From Dehalococcoidia bacterium (GTDB lineage Bacteria; Chloroflexota; Dehalococcoidia; Tepidiformales; Tepidiformaceae), in NCBI GenBank assembly GCA_022827945.1, contig JAJEIT010000017.1:1-64000 (forward strand): 64,000 bases of DNA, in the 5' to 3' direction. A program made the position numbers and the translations under genes. A model generated the notes under the pieces. The model ran no database searches. It worked only from the letters and a program-made list of their open reading frames with translations, and had not been told where the DNA came from. Of this stretch, positions 56,977 through 64,000 are shown in pieces. Each line of letters begins with the position of its first letter. Position 1 is the first letter of the stretch.

Positions 56977-59900
56977 GTGCAGCAAGTCGACGGGCGGGTG
57001 GTGTACTCCGCGACGGACCTCGTCGGATACTTGGAGTGCCGGCACCTTGCGACGCTTGAGCGGGCGTCCGCCTGGGGACACCTGACGCGGCCCGTTCGCG
57101 AAGACAAAGTGCTGGACCGCATCGCCCAGCGAGGCATCGAGCACGAGCAGCGTTTCCTGGAGTCGCTGCGTGGCGAGGGGCTCACCATCGCCGAAATCAA
57201 GCGGGACGATAACTTGTCGTACGAAGAACGCCGCAGCCGCGGGCGTGACAAGACCCTCGCGGCAATGCGCGAGGGCGTCGACGTCGTCTTTCAGGCGGTG
57301 CTGTTTGACGGCCGCCGACTTGGCTACGCCGACTTCCTGCGCCGCGTCGAGCGACCCAGCGACCTTGGCGCCTGGAGCTACGAAGTCTGGGACACGAAGC
57401 TCGCCCGCCACGCGAAGGCTTCGGCGGTTCTGCAGCTCTGCCTCTACTCGGACATGGTCTCGGAGCTGCAGGGAGTGCAGCCCCAGGAAATGCACCTGGC
57501 GCTCGGCGGCGTCCAGCGCGAGACCGTGTCCTTCCGCGTCGCCGACTACGCTGCGTACTACCGGCTCGTCGCGCGCGACTTCGAGGCGTTCCTCGAAAGC
57601 GGCGGAGTCTTCCCCGTGGAGGGCACACCGGAGCCGGTCGAGCACTGCCACGTGTGCCGCTGGAGCGAGCGCTGCCGCAAGCAGTGGCGGGACGAGGACG
57701 ACCTCTCGCTTGTCGCCGGCCTCTCGTCAAGACAACGCCGTGCCCTGCACGCCGTCGACGTGACCACGCGCACCGGGCTCGCCGAACCGGCGGAACCGCT
57801 TCCGGATCGACTCGATGGCGCCGGCCGCGAGGCCTTGGCGCGAATCCAGGCGCAGGCGGAAATCCAGGTTCGAGGTGAGCGCTTCGGGAGGAGGATCTCC
57901 GAGCGCATCGAGCCTCCGCGCGACCGCGAGGGGGAGTTGGTTCCCAACCAGGGGCTGCTCATGCTCCCCGAGCCCTCCGCCGGGGATCTCTTCTTCGACA
58001 TTGAGGGCGACCCGTTCTTTGAGTCGGACGAGGTCGATGGCATCGACTACCTCTTCGGCGTCATCGAACCGGCACGCCAGGACGACGACGGCCAGCCGGC
58101 CTTCCACGCCTTCTGGTCGATCGAGGCCAGCACCGTCACGACCGGCGCGGAACGGCGCGCCTTCGAAGCCTTCATCGACCTCGTGATAGACCGGCTTGAA
58201 GCCGACCCCAACCTGCACATCTACCACTACGCGGCCTACGAGCCGACCGCCGTGAAGCGCCTCGCCGGGCGCTACGGCACGCGCGAGGAGGAGGTCGACC
58301 AGCTCCTGCGAGGAGACGTGTTCGTCGACCTCTATCGGGCCGTGCGCCAGGGCGTGCGCGCCTCGGTGGAGAGCTACTCCATCAAGCGTCTGGAGCCGCT
58401 CTACGGATTCAAGCGCGGGGTCGACCTGCGCGATGCCAATGAAAGCATCGTCGAGTTCGAGACGTGGCTTGAGCTTGGGCAGGGGGAGGAACGGGAGGAC
58501 CTGCTCGCCGAGATCAAGGGCTACAACCGCGACGACTGCTTGTCGACGTTCCACCTCCGGGACTGGCTGGAAGAGCAGCGGGCGGAGCTTGAGCGAGACC
58601 TCGGCGACCTACCCCGTCCAACCGTGTCCGAGCCCGAGGAGCGGGAGGACAGCGCGGAGCAGAAGGCCGTCAACGAGCTGGCGGATGAGTTGTGTGCCGG
58701 CCTGTCTGAGAGCATCGAGGAGCTCGATGGCGACGAGCGAGGGCGGTGGCTGCTGGCGCAGCTTCTGAACTGGCACCGGCGCGAGGCCAAGTCGTTCTGG
58801 TGGAGGTACTTCTACCTCATGGAAGAGCTCACCGATGAGGAGCGCCTTGAGGAGTCTGACGCCCTCGGTGGACTCACGTTCGAGGACTCGCGGCCTGACC
58901 CGAGGCCGAAGGCGCGCTCGACCATCTACCGGTTCCGCTTCCCACCGCAGGACCATGCCATCAGGGAGGACGACTCGCCTCACGATCCCGAGACTGCCAA
59001 GGCGGCTGGCAAGGTCGTATTCATCGACGACGAGGAAGGGGTGCTCGACCTGAGGCGGGGTAGCAGCCAACCTCCCCCCACGCCCACTTCCCTCATCCCG
59101 CACGACTTCGTCCGGCCGAGTCCGAAGCCCGAGAGCCTTCAGGGGCTCGCCCGCTGGGTGCTCGAGCATGGTCTCGACAGCGCTGGTCCGTACCAGGCGG
59201 CGCGGGATCTGTTGGCGCGACGACCACCGAGGCTGGGGCAAAGCGAGGGCAAGCCCCTGCTCCACGATGGCGAGGATGCCCAGGATGCCGCACGTCGGCT
59301 GGTGGCGAGGATGGACGCGAGCTACCTCGCCATCCAGGGACCGCCCGGGTCGGGGAAGAGCACGGTGGGAGCGCAGATGATTGCCGACCTCGTGGCTGCG
59401 GGGAAACGCATCGGGGTCACCGCCAACAGCCACAAGGTCATCGGCGAGCTACTGGCGAAGGTGGCTCGGGTTGCAAGCGAGAGAGACATCGATGTCGCGA
59501 TTGGCCAGCGCTCGAACGACGAGCCCTCCTACGCGGACGCCGAACAACTCAAGGACAACGACGCCGCGCGTAGCGCCCTCGCCGCCGGCGACCTTGATGT
59601 CGTCGGCGGAACAACATGGCTGTGGGCCCGCGAGGACATGGTCGAGAGCGTCGACGTGCTGTTCATCGACGAGGCCGGTCAGATGTCACTGGCCGACGCG
59701 CTGGCGGCTTCGCTCTCGGCGACCAACCTCGTCCTCCTTGGCGACCCGCAGCAACTGGACCAGCCCCTTCAGGGCGTCCATCCGCCGGGCGCCGAGCGCT
59801 CAGCGCTCTCGCATGTGCTCCACGGGGAACGGGTCATGCCGGACCATCTCGGCCTCTTCCTCGATGGGACCTGGCGTCTCCATCCCGACATCAGCGCCTA

Positions 59901-60474
59901 CACGTCCGAGGTGTTCTATGAGGGCCGCCTACACTCGCATCCCGACCGTGACCGACTCGATTTGGAGGGCACCCCGCCCCTTTCTGGCACGGGCATCCGG
60001 TTCATACCGGTCCAACACACGGGTCAGTCGAGCGAGTCACCCGAGGAGGCGGAGGAGCTGTCCGCCCTCATCCGCGCCCTCCTCGATGCCAACCCGACTT
60101 ACACCGATGCGGAGGGCTCAGCCCGCTCGCTGGACGACAAGGGCGTCCTCGTCATCACGCCCTACAACGCGCAGGTCAAGGCCATCCACGACGCCCTCCC
60201 GAACTTCCGTGTCGGCACGGTCGACAAGTTCCAGGGGCAGGAAGCGCCCATCTCCATCTACTCGATGGCGACCAGCTCCGCTGACGAGGCTCCCCGCGGG
60301 ATGGAGTTCCTGTACAGCCTCAACCGCCTCAACGTCGCCACCAGCCGCGCCCAGTGCCTCGCGGTCGTCGTCGCCAGCCCCGGCCTCATCTGCGTCCGCT
60401 GCCGCACCCCCCGCCAGATGCGCCTCGCCAACGCCCTCGCGCGGTTGATTGAAGTTGCGGTCGAGGGCGCATAG
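56977..60474 (+). CDS. RecB/Cas4-like nuclease fused to DnaQ-like exonuclease and SF1 helicase (TM0106 family)
   Basis: 1165 aa from a GTG. N-terminal nuclease: D119 in G-Y-A-D-F, D139-T-K141, and an iron-sulfur cysteine set C21 with C224, C227 and C233, as in Cas4/AddB. Middle: RNase-H-like exonuclease with F-F-D341-I-E343-G-D and Y-N-R-D-D-C near 516-521. C-terminal SF1 helicase of the Dna2/NAM7 type: G788-P-P-G-S-G-K-S, D898-E-A-G-Q, G-D-P-Q-Q-L, D-K-F-Q-G-Q-E and N-V-A-T-S-R-A-Q. This triple fusion resembles the TM0106-family proteins. It likely resects or degrades DNA ends, in defence or repair. Product length and all motifs are intact. Confidence 0.9.
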   Translation: MQQVDGRVVYSATDLVGYLECRHLATLERASAWGHLTRPVREDKVLDRIAQRGIEHEQRFLESLRGEGLTIAEIKRDDNLSYEERRSRGRDKTLAAMREGVDVVFQAVLFDGRRLGYADFLRRVERPSDLGAWSYEVWDTKLARHAKASAVLQLCLYSDMVSELQGVQPQEMHLALGGVQRETVSFRVADYAAYYRLVARDFEAFLESGGVFPVEGTPEPVEHCHVCRWSERCRKQWRDEDDLSLVAGLSSRQRRALHAVDVTTRTGLAEPAEPLPDRLDGAGREALARIQAQAEIQVRGERFGRRISERIEPPRDREGELVPNQGLLMLPEPSAGDLFFDIEGDPFFESDEVDGIDYLFGVIEPARQDDDGQPAFHAFWSIEASTVTTGAERRAFEAFIDLVIDRLEADPNLHIYHYAAYEPTAVKRLAGRYGTREEEVDQLLRGDVFVDLYRAVRQGVRASVESYSIKRLEPLYGFKRGVDLRDANESIVEFETWLELGQGEEREDLLAEIKGYNRDDCLSTFHLRDWLEEQRAELERDLGDLPRPTVSEPEEREDSAEQKAVNELADELCAGLSESIEELDGDERGRWLLAQLLNWHRREAKSFWWRYFYLMEELTDEERLEESDALGGLTFEDSRPDPRPKARSTIYRFRFPPQDHAIREDDSPHDPETAKAAGKVVFIDDEEGVLDLRRGSSQPPPTPTSLIPHDFVRPSPKPESLQGLARWVLEHGLDSAGPYQAARDLLARRPPRLGQSEGKPLLHDGEDAQDAARRLVARMDASYLAIQGPPGSGKSTVGAQMIADLVAAGKRIGVTANSHKVIGELLAKVARVASERDIDVAIGQRSNDEPSYADAEQLKDNDAARSALAAGDLDVVGGTTWLWAREDMVESVDVLFIDEAGQMSLADALAASLSATNLVLLGDPQQLDQPLQGVHPPGAERSALSHVLHGERVMPDHLGLFLDGTWRLHPDISAYTSEVFYEGRLHSHPDRDRLDLEGTPPLSGTGIRFIPVQHTGQSSESPEEAEELSALIRALLDANPTYTDAEGSARSLDDKGVLVITPYNAQVKAIHDALPNFRVGTVDKFQGQEAPISIYSMATSSADEAPRGMEFLYSLNRLNVATSRAQCLAVVVASPGLICVRCRTPRQMRLANALARLIEVAVEGA

Positions 60475-60536
60475 GAGTCATCACCGGCCAGCACAGGAGT
60501 GTGTTTGACAGCCCGCGCGAGGGACACCGATCATGA

Positions 60537-60788
<252 letters not shown>

Positions 60789-60797
60789 GCCGCGACG

Positions 60798-61007
60798 ATG
60801 CATAAGTACGAAGTCATCATCTATTGGAGCAACGAGGACAACACGTTCATCGCCGAGGTTCCCGAGCTTCTTGGTTGCTGTGCGCATGGCGACACGAAGT
60901 CGGCCGCCCTGCACAGCGTCGAGCAGGCGACCGAGCTCTGGATCGACACCGCGAGGGAGTTCGGCGACCCCGTCCCGGAGCCCCGGGGGCGCCTGATACT
61001 GGCCTAA
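60798..61007 (+). CDS. HicB-like antitoxin-type protein
   Basis: 69 aa, starting nine bases after the DUF433 stop. HicB-type partial RNase-H fold: Y-E-V-I-I-Y-W-S-N-E-D-N-T-F-I-A-E-V-P-E-L, then A-H-G-D-T-K-S-A-A-L. No HicA double-stranded-RNA-binding toxin is adjacent, so it is an orphan or has taken over the DUF433 toxin position. No DNA-binding tail. Confidence 0.85.
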   Translation: MHKYEVIIYWSNEDNTFIAEVPELLGCCAHGDTKSAALHSVEQATELWIDTAREFGDPVPEPRGRLILA

Positions 61008-61102
61008 GAAGGGCCGGTTGCCGAGGAGGCCGCCCTCGACTGGCGGCGGCACCTAGTCTGGCAGACCGCCTACGTCGGAGGGCACCATCCGCGGGGCGGG
61101 CA

Positions 61103-61153
61103 CAGGTCGTCGACTTCGACCGGCCCGCGGCCAACGACTGGCTCGCTATCAAT
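61103..61153 (+). pseudogene. Relic of a type I restriction HsdR subunit
   Basis: One plus-strand frame encodes Q-V-V-D-F-D-R-P-A-A-N-D-W-L-A-I-N, which fits the HsdR nuclease-region motif (L-I-D-F-x-x-P-x-x-N-D-W/F-L-A-V-N-Q) and then loses it. Nothing else of hsdR remains. It is a scar of an older restriction locus. Confidence 0.5.
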
Positions 61154-61184
61154 CGGCGGTCACCGCCTCGATGGCGCTGCTCAT
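61149..61184 (-). pseudogene. Truncated start of a coupled gene behind the antitoxin
   Basis: An ATGA overlap with the antitoxin stop opens a frame of only eleven residues before TGA. In antitoxin-first operons this is the toxin position; the rest appears replaced by the hsdR relic. Confidence 0.35.
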
Positions 61185-61573
61185 CCGCCCGCCAAGAAAG
61201 AGCGCACGGCGCCGAGCACCGCAGGGCCGATCTCGTCGAGCTCGCCCTCGCGGAGCAGGTGCGCGGGCGAGCGATCTTCGAGCTGCGGGTTCAGTCCCTG
61301 AAACCAGGCTTGCGCAACGGCAGCCGAGTCGGCGGCGGCGATCGGGGCGGCAGCCTGCAGGGCGACGCGCAACCGCCGCTGCACGTCCACGCTCGGGGCG
61401 CGCGACCCCTCTACCCACTGGTGGACGGCACGGGTCTCCTTCACCGATCCCAGGTACGCGCAGAGCCGTGCACCGAGGATGCCGCGGACTTCGCGGACTA
61501 CCTCTGGGAAGGCGGAGCGTGTCGCGCGTGCGTGCGCGTCGTAGTCCGGGCGGGCAACCGGCATGGTCGACAT
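61181..61573 (-). CDS. Xre/MbcA/ParS-type antitoxin
   Basis: 130 aa. Helical N-part with a DNA-binding-like stretch (L-C-A-Y-L-G-S-V-K-E-T-R-A-V-H-Q-W) and a C-terminal MbcA/ParS-type segment (A-Q-A-W-F-Q-G-L-N-P-Q-L-E-D-R-S-P-A). Partners of this family are RES-domain toxins, normally the next gene. Here only a short stub of one follows, so it is probably an orphan. The start at 61573 is supported by TATACT ending six bases upstream and no Shine-Dalgarno. Confidence 0.8.
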   Translation of the reverse strand: MSTMPVARPDYDAHARATRSAFPEVVREVRGILGARLCAYLGSVKETRAVHQWVEGSRAPSVDVQRRLRVALQAAAPIAAADSAAVAQAWFQGLNPQLEDRSPAHLLREGELDEIGPAVLGAVRSFLAGG

Positions 61574-61579
61574 GAGGAG

Positions 61580-61585
61580 AGTATA
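61580..61585 (-). promoter_or_regulatory. -10 box TATACT, probable leaderless promoter
   Basis: TATACT ends six bases before the antitoxin ATG at 61573. Confidence 0.5.
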
Positions 61586-61649
61586 CCCTCGCAAATCCCA
61601 ACCAGAATCACAGGGATTATCACAGAGTAGTCTGACTCAAGCAGGGTCG

Positions 61650-62348
61650 CTAAGGCGGGAGCGTAGGCATCCGGTCCTGTCCGGTAATGCACAGGTCCAC
61701 AAGAGGGCACTCGGGGCAGGAGGGCTGCCGCGGTCGACAGACAGTCATTGACAGGTCGAGTGTGGCGTACCCATAGGCCCTGAACTCGAACTCGGGTGTG
61801 AGTCGATCCGCAAGGTCGAGCAACCATCGCTTACGACGAGTCTCCCCGTCATACTCCCGCCCCGTCAGGCGGCACAGGAGGCGAACGATGTTCGCGTCGA
61901 CTATCGCGGCGCGGTTACCAGCATGTAGCGCTGCAGTGGCCGCAGCCACGTAGGAGCCGACACCGGGAAGCTCCCTCAACTCGTTGACGGTCGTGGGGAT
62001 GTCGCCATCGCGTTCAGCTATAACACGAGCCAGCTGAACGAACAGCGGGCGCCTCCACCGAAGGCCAAGCGATGCGATCAGCTCGCTCAGGTGGTCTTCC
62101 GGGGCATCACCTAGCGAGCGCGCGTCCGGGTAGTGGCGCTGGAAGCTCTCGAAGACAGATGCGGCCTGGTCAGCGCGAGTTCGCAGCAGGAGGAACTCGG
62201 CGATGAGGCCCTGCCAGACAGGAAGGCCGGGCGCGCGCCAAGGGTAGCTCTGTGCGTGCGTAGCTCCCCAGGTGAGCACCGCGTCGCGAACCTCCTCGAC
62301 CCATTCGTCAGAGGGCGCTGTCCGACTTGCCCTATCAGGTGGGTTCAC
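61650..62348 (-). CDS. HhH-GPD mismatch glycosylase (MIG/MutY-like)
   Basis: 232 aa; its ATG lies inside the end of the methyltransferase gene (14-base overlap). HhH L-P-G-V-G-S-Y133, catalytic D151 in A-I-V-D-A-N, E51 in I-A-E-F-L-L-L-R-T, and a C204-x6-C211-x2-C214-x5-C220 iron-sulfur loop. The lysine of bifunctional Nth is Tyr133, as in the T/G-specific MIG glycosylases. Coupling to a C5-methyltransferase fits: it would excise T from T/G mismatches made by 5-methylcytosine deamination. The MutY C-terminal OxoG domain is absent. Confidence 0.9.
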   Translation of the reverse strand: MNPPDRASRTAPSDEWVEEVRDAVLTWGATHAQSYPWRAPGLPVWQGLIAEFLLLRTRADQAASVFESFQRHYPDARSLGDAPEDHLSELIASLGLRWRRPLFVQLARVIAERDGDIPTTVNELRELPGVGSYVAAATAALHAGNRAAIVDANIVRLLCRLTGREYDGETRRKRWLLDLADRLTPEFEFRAYGYATLDLSMTVCRPRQPSCPECPLVDLCITGQDRMPTLPP

Positions 62349-63942
62349 GAGGGACCAAGCCCAGAGCTTCGGCCAAAACGCCGGCGATGCGGCGTGCGAG
62401 GAGTGGCGGCACCGCGTTTCCTACTTGGACATACTGCTTTGTGCGGGGGCCTTCAAAGAAGTAGTTATCCGGAAAGGTCTGGAGCCTTGCCGCCTCACGA
62501 ACCGTCAGACTCCGACACTGACGAGGATCGGGATGAATGTAGTAGTGCCCGTCCTTCGAAATGTGCGAGGTGATCGTGGTGGAGGGTCGGTTGTGTAACT
62601 GAACCCTGAACCGGTCTGAGAACAGACTTCCTGTGAGCGCAGTCCGGACGTTCTGGTGCTGCGGCAACAGAACGTCCGGGAAGTCGCCAAGTGTGGGAGA
62701 ACGTCCCTCGACCCGGCCGAACACCGCGGCGAACAGGTACCGGGTCAGGTCATCCCGCATGTGCCCTCGGGACTCGTGATTGAGGACGCCTCCGATCTTC
62801 GAATCCACGAACCATGAGGGCTCGTATCTCGGAGAGACCTGTGTTGTAGAGACGAAGCGCCCGCCACGCCCGTTCAGGGGTGTCTTGAGTTCCGCCCTCA
62901 CATGCGCAAGCTCTTGTCTCATCGGCCGGGGCAGTGCCGCCTTGGTGTTCTTGAGGAGACGGTCCGCGGATGCCTGAACAGCGTCTTCCCAGGCGTGATC
63001 CGAGTCCGTCGTTCGGCTGAGTCCCGAACGTAGCGGAGGCAGTCCCGCGAGTACGTCGTCCAGCGACGCGCATTCGGTCAGCTTGGTGAACGGCATCAAC
63101 ACTGCTCGCGCCCGCTCTGCGCGATCACTGCGAATCCCGACGATGATGACGCGGTGTCTGGCCTGCGGCAGTCCGAGTTCTTCCGCGCGCAGCACGAAAC
63201 TCTCGGCGGGCGGATCGCTGCCACTATTGGTCTGCGGGAGTGCCGACCCGAGCGGAAAGAGCTCGTACTCGACGTCGCTGTTCCGGGGGTGAAAGTCGTC
63301 GAGGGCCTTCCCCGGGTAGCGAAGATCCGTCTGGATCCGGTCAAAGATCTGCTTGCCATCGCTGGTGGATGACAGCATCCCCTTGACGTTCTCGAGGACG
63401 AACGCACTTGGCGCGTGATCGGCGAGTAGCTTGAGATACTCCCGGTAGAGGAAGTGTCGGCTGTCAGACTCGAAGTCTGCCCCGAGCACGGGTCGCATCC
63501 GTGATCGACCAGCCAGCGAATAGGCCTGACAGGGGGGACCTCCGACGAGAACAGTGTCACCCATGTTTTGCTCCGCGCCGAGCGCCCTGTCCACCCGCTC
63601 CCGCACCCGTGCGTGTTCCTCGACCCCGAGCTCAGCCAGCCAGGCCTCCGCCTCCGCCTGCTCCCACTCGCAGCGATATGCGGCCATGAGTTCGGTGATC
63701 GTGAGAGCGCCACGGACGTACTCGTAGTACTCAGGCGGCACACAGTCGTTCCCAAACTGTCGGAAGAACGATCGAAGCCGCAGTGTCTCATGGGCCGTCT
63801 TCTCCATCTCAATGGAGATAGCGATTCGGAACATGCTGCCGCCGTCGAGTGCGCTAAAGCCCTCCCCGAGGCCACCGGGGCCCGCAAAGAGGTCAACGAT
63901 GGGGACCCGCGACTCTGAGGCGCCCGAAGGTCGGAAGCTCAT
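62335..63942 (-). CDS. DNA (cytosine-5-)-methyltransferase
   Basis: 535 aa, complete. Motif I D17-L-F-A-G-P-G-G, motif IV G-G-P-P137-C138-Q with catalytic Cys138, motif VI E184-N-V, motif VIII Q260-A-R-H-R, a target-recognition region (about 270-450), motif IX R-E-A-A-R-L-Q-T-F-P and motif X Q-V-G-N-A-V. It transfers methyl to cytosine C5. Longer than simple M.HpaII types. It is coupled upstream (ATGA) to a partial frame and downstream to a glycosylase. A restriction enzyme may lie beyond the window. Recognition site unknown. Confidence 0.95.
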   Translation of the reverse strand: MSFRPSGASESRVPIVDLFAGPGGLGEGFSALDGGSMFRIAISIEMEKTAHETLRLRSFFRQFGNDCVPPEYYEYVRGALTITELMAAYRCEWEQAEAEAWLAELGVEEHARVRERVDRALGAEQNMGDTVLVGGPPCQAYSLAGRSRMRPVLGADFESDSRHFLYREYLKLLADHAPSAFVLENVKGMLSSTSDGKQIFDRIQTDLRYPGKALDDFHPRNSDVEYELFPLGSALPQTNSGSDPPAESFVLRAEELGLPQARHRVIIVGIRSDRAERARAVLMPFTKLTECASLDDVLAGLPPLRSGLSRTTDSDHAWEDAVQASADRLLKNTKAALPRPMRQELAHVRAELKTPLNGRGGRFVSTTQVSPRYEPSWFVDSKIGGVLNHESRGHMRDDLTRYLFAAVFGRVEGRSPTLGDFPDVLLPQHQNVRTALTGSLFSDRFRVQLHNRPSTTITSHISKDGHYYIHPDPRQCRSLTVREAARLQTFPDNYFFEGPRTKQYVQVGNAVPPLLARRIAGVLAEALGLVPREPT

Positions 63943-64000
63943 CGGAATCCGAGTCTCCTCGCTTCCTCAAGCAGAATCACTCCCTGTCGGGCCTGCTTCA
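63939..64000 (-). CDS. C-terminal end of a gene coupled to the methyltransferase
   Basis: Twenty codons (V-I-L-L-E-E-A-R-R-L-G-F-R at the end) finish in a TGA that shares ATGA with the methyltransferase start, the same coupling seen across this island. The remainder is outside the window. It could be the regulator, Vsr or nuclease of the modification unit; nothing visible decides this. Confidence 0.4.
   Translation of the reverse strand, partial: KQARQGVILLEEARRLGFR

Noticed and set aside
60505-60510. TTGACA upstream of the DUF433 gene as a full sigma-70 promoter
   Set aside because: No acceptable -10 hexamer at 16-19 bases.

Overview
ORGANISM. The window is about two-thirds G+C, tightly packed, with GTG, TTG and probably CTG starts. 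It carries F420-type luciferase-like oxidoreductase, cytochrome P450, nickel superoxide dismutase, two copies of a recurrent export-associated 'WQ' domain, DTGxGL/transmembrane/YRR surface anchors and many leaderless promoters of TANNNT type. Together these suggest an aerobic, free-living, high-GC bacterium, most likely a Chloroflexota lineage of the Dehalococcoidia/SAR202 kind. That placement is inference; no rRNA or tRNA gene is visible. LEFT PART (1-41016), chromosomal metabolism. In order: an edge-truncated prokaryotic RING protein, a Nudix hydrolase, a zinc-ribbon membrane protein, the sodN/sodX nickel-SOD pair, an aldo/keto reductase, a four-cluster ferredoxin, a pterin dehydratase, a Tat lipoprotein substrate-binding protein, an enoyl-CoA hydratase, a quinone reductase, then a run of LLM oxidoreductase, two MaoC-like hydratases and two tandem MFS carriers (8233-12591). 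Next come two coupled carboxymuconolactone-decarboxylase/AhpD-like genes, one of which reads through an in-frame TGA at a CxxU site (probable selenoprotein); a split thiamine-diphosphate decarboxylase; a second lipoprotein binding protein; and a P450 cluster (17796-22480) with a small 3Fe-4S ferredoxin. A secreted Cu/Zn SOD, SDR, ABM-like protein, NagZ-like glycosidase, LRR surface protein, fourth P450, second ferredoxin, KstD-like flavoprotein and amidohydrolase follow. The gene mix (CoA-ester hydratases, P450s, LLM, flavin dehydrogenase, MFS) fits catabolism of terpenoid, steroid or aromatic compounds, but no substrate can be named. A long Lhr helicase, a PEPS-rich surface protein, a VOC protein and a lipid/diacylglycerol kinase precede divergent recF and dnaN. 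RIGHT PART (about 42290-64000), a mobile defence island. A large serine recombinase ends inside the 3' end of dnaN, whose last codons look element-derived. Behind it lie an unusual palindromic site, a repeat-domain DNA-binding-like protein of unknown family, and then nuclease/helicase genes: a DUF4011-helicase-Vsr-like giant; a NucS-like nuclease; a four-gene operon of dual-specificity phosphatase, ADP-ribosylglycohydrolase, EVE-McrB and McrC; a RecB/Cas4-like nuclease fused to a DnaQ-like exonuclease and an SF1 helicase, preceded by a leaderless 95-aa protein; orphan antitoxins; relics of a toxin and of a type I restriction subunit; and a C5-cytosine methyltransferase coupled to a T/G-mismatch-type glycosylase. 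The island runs off the right edge. The two most notable signals are the CxxU selenoprotein with a perfect downstream hairpin, and the phosphatase-ADP-ribosylhydrolase-McrBC operon.
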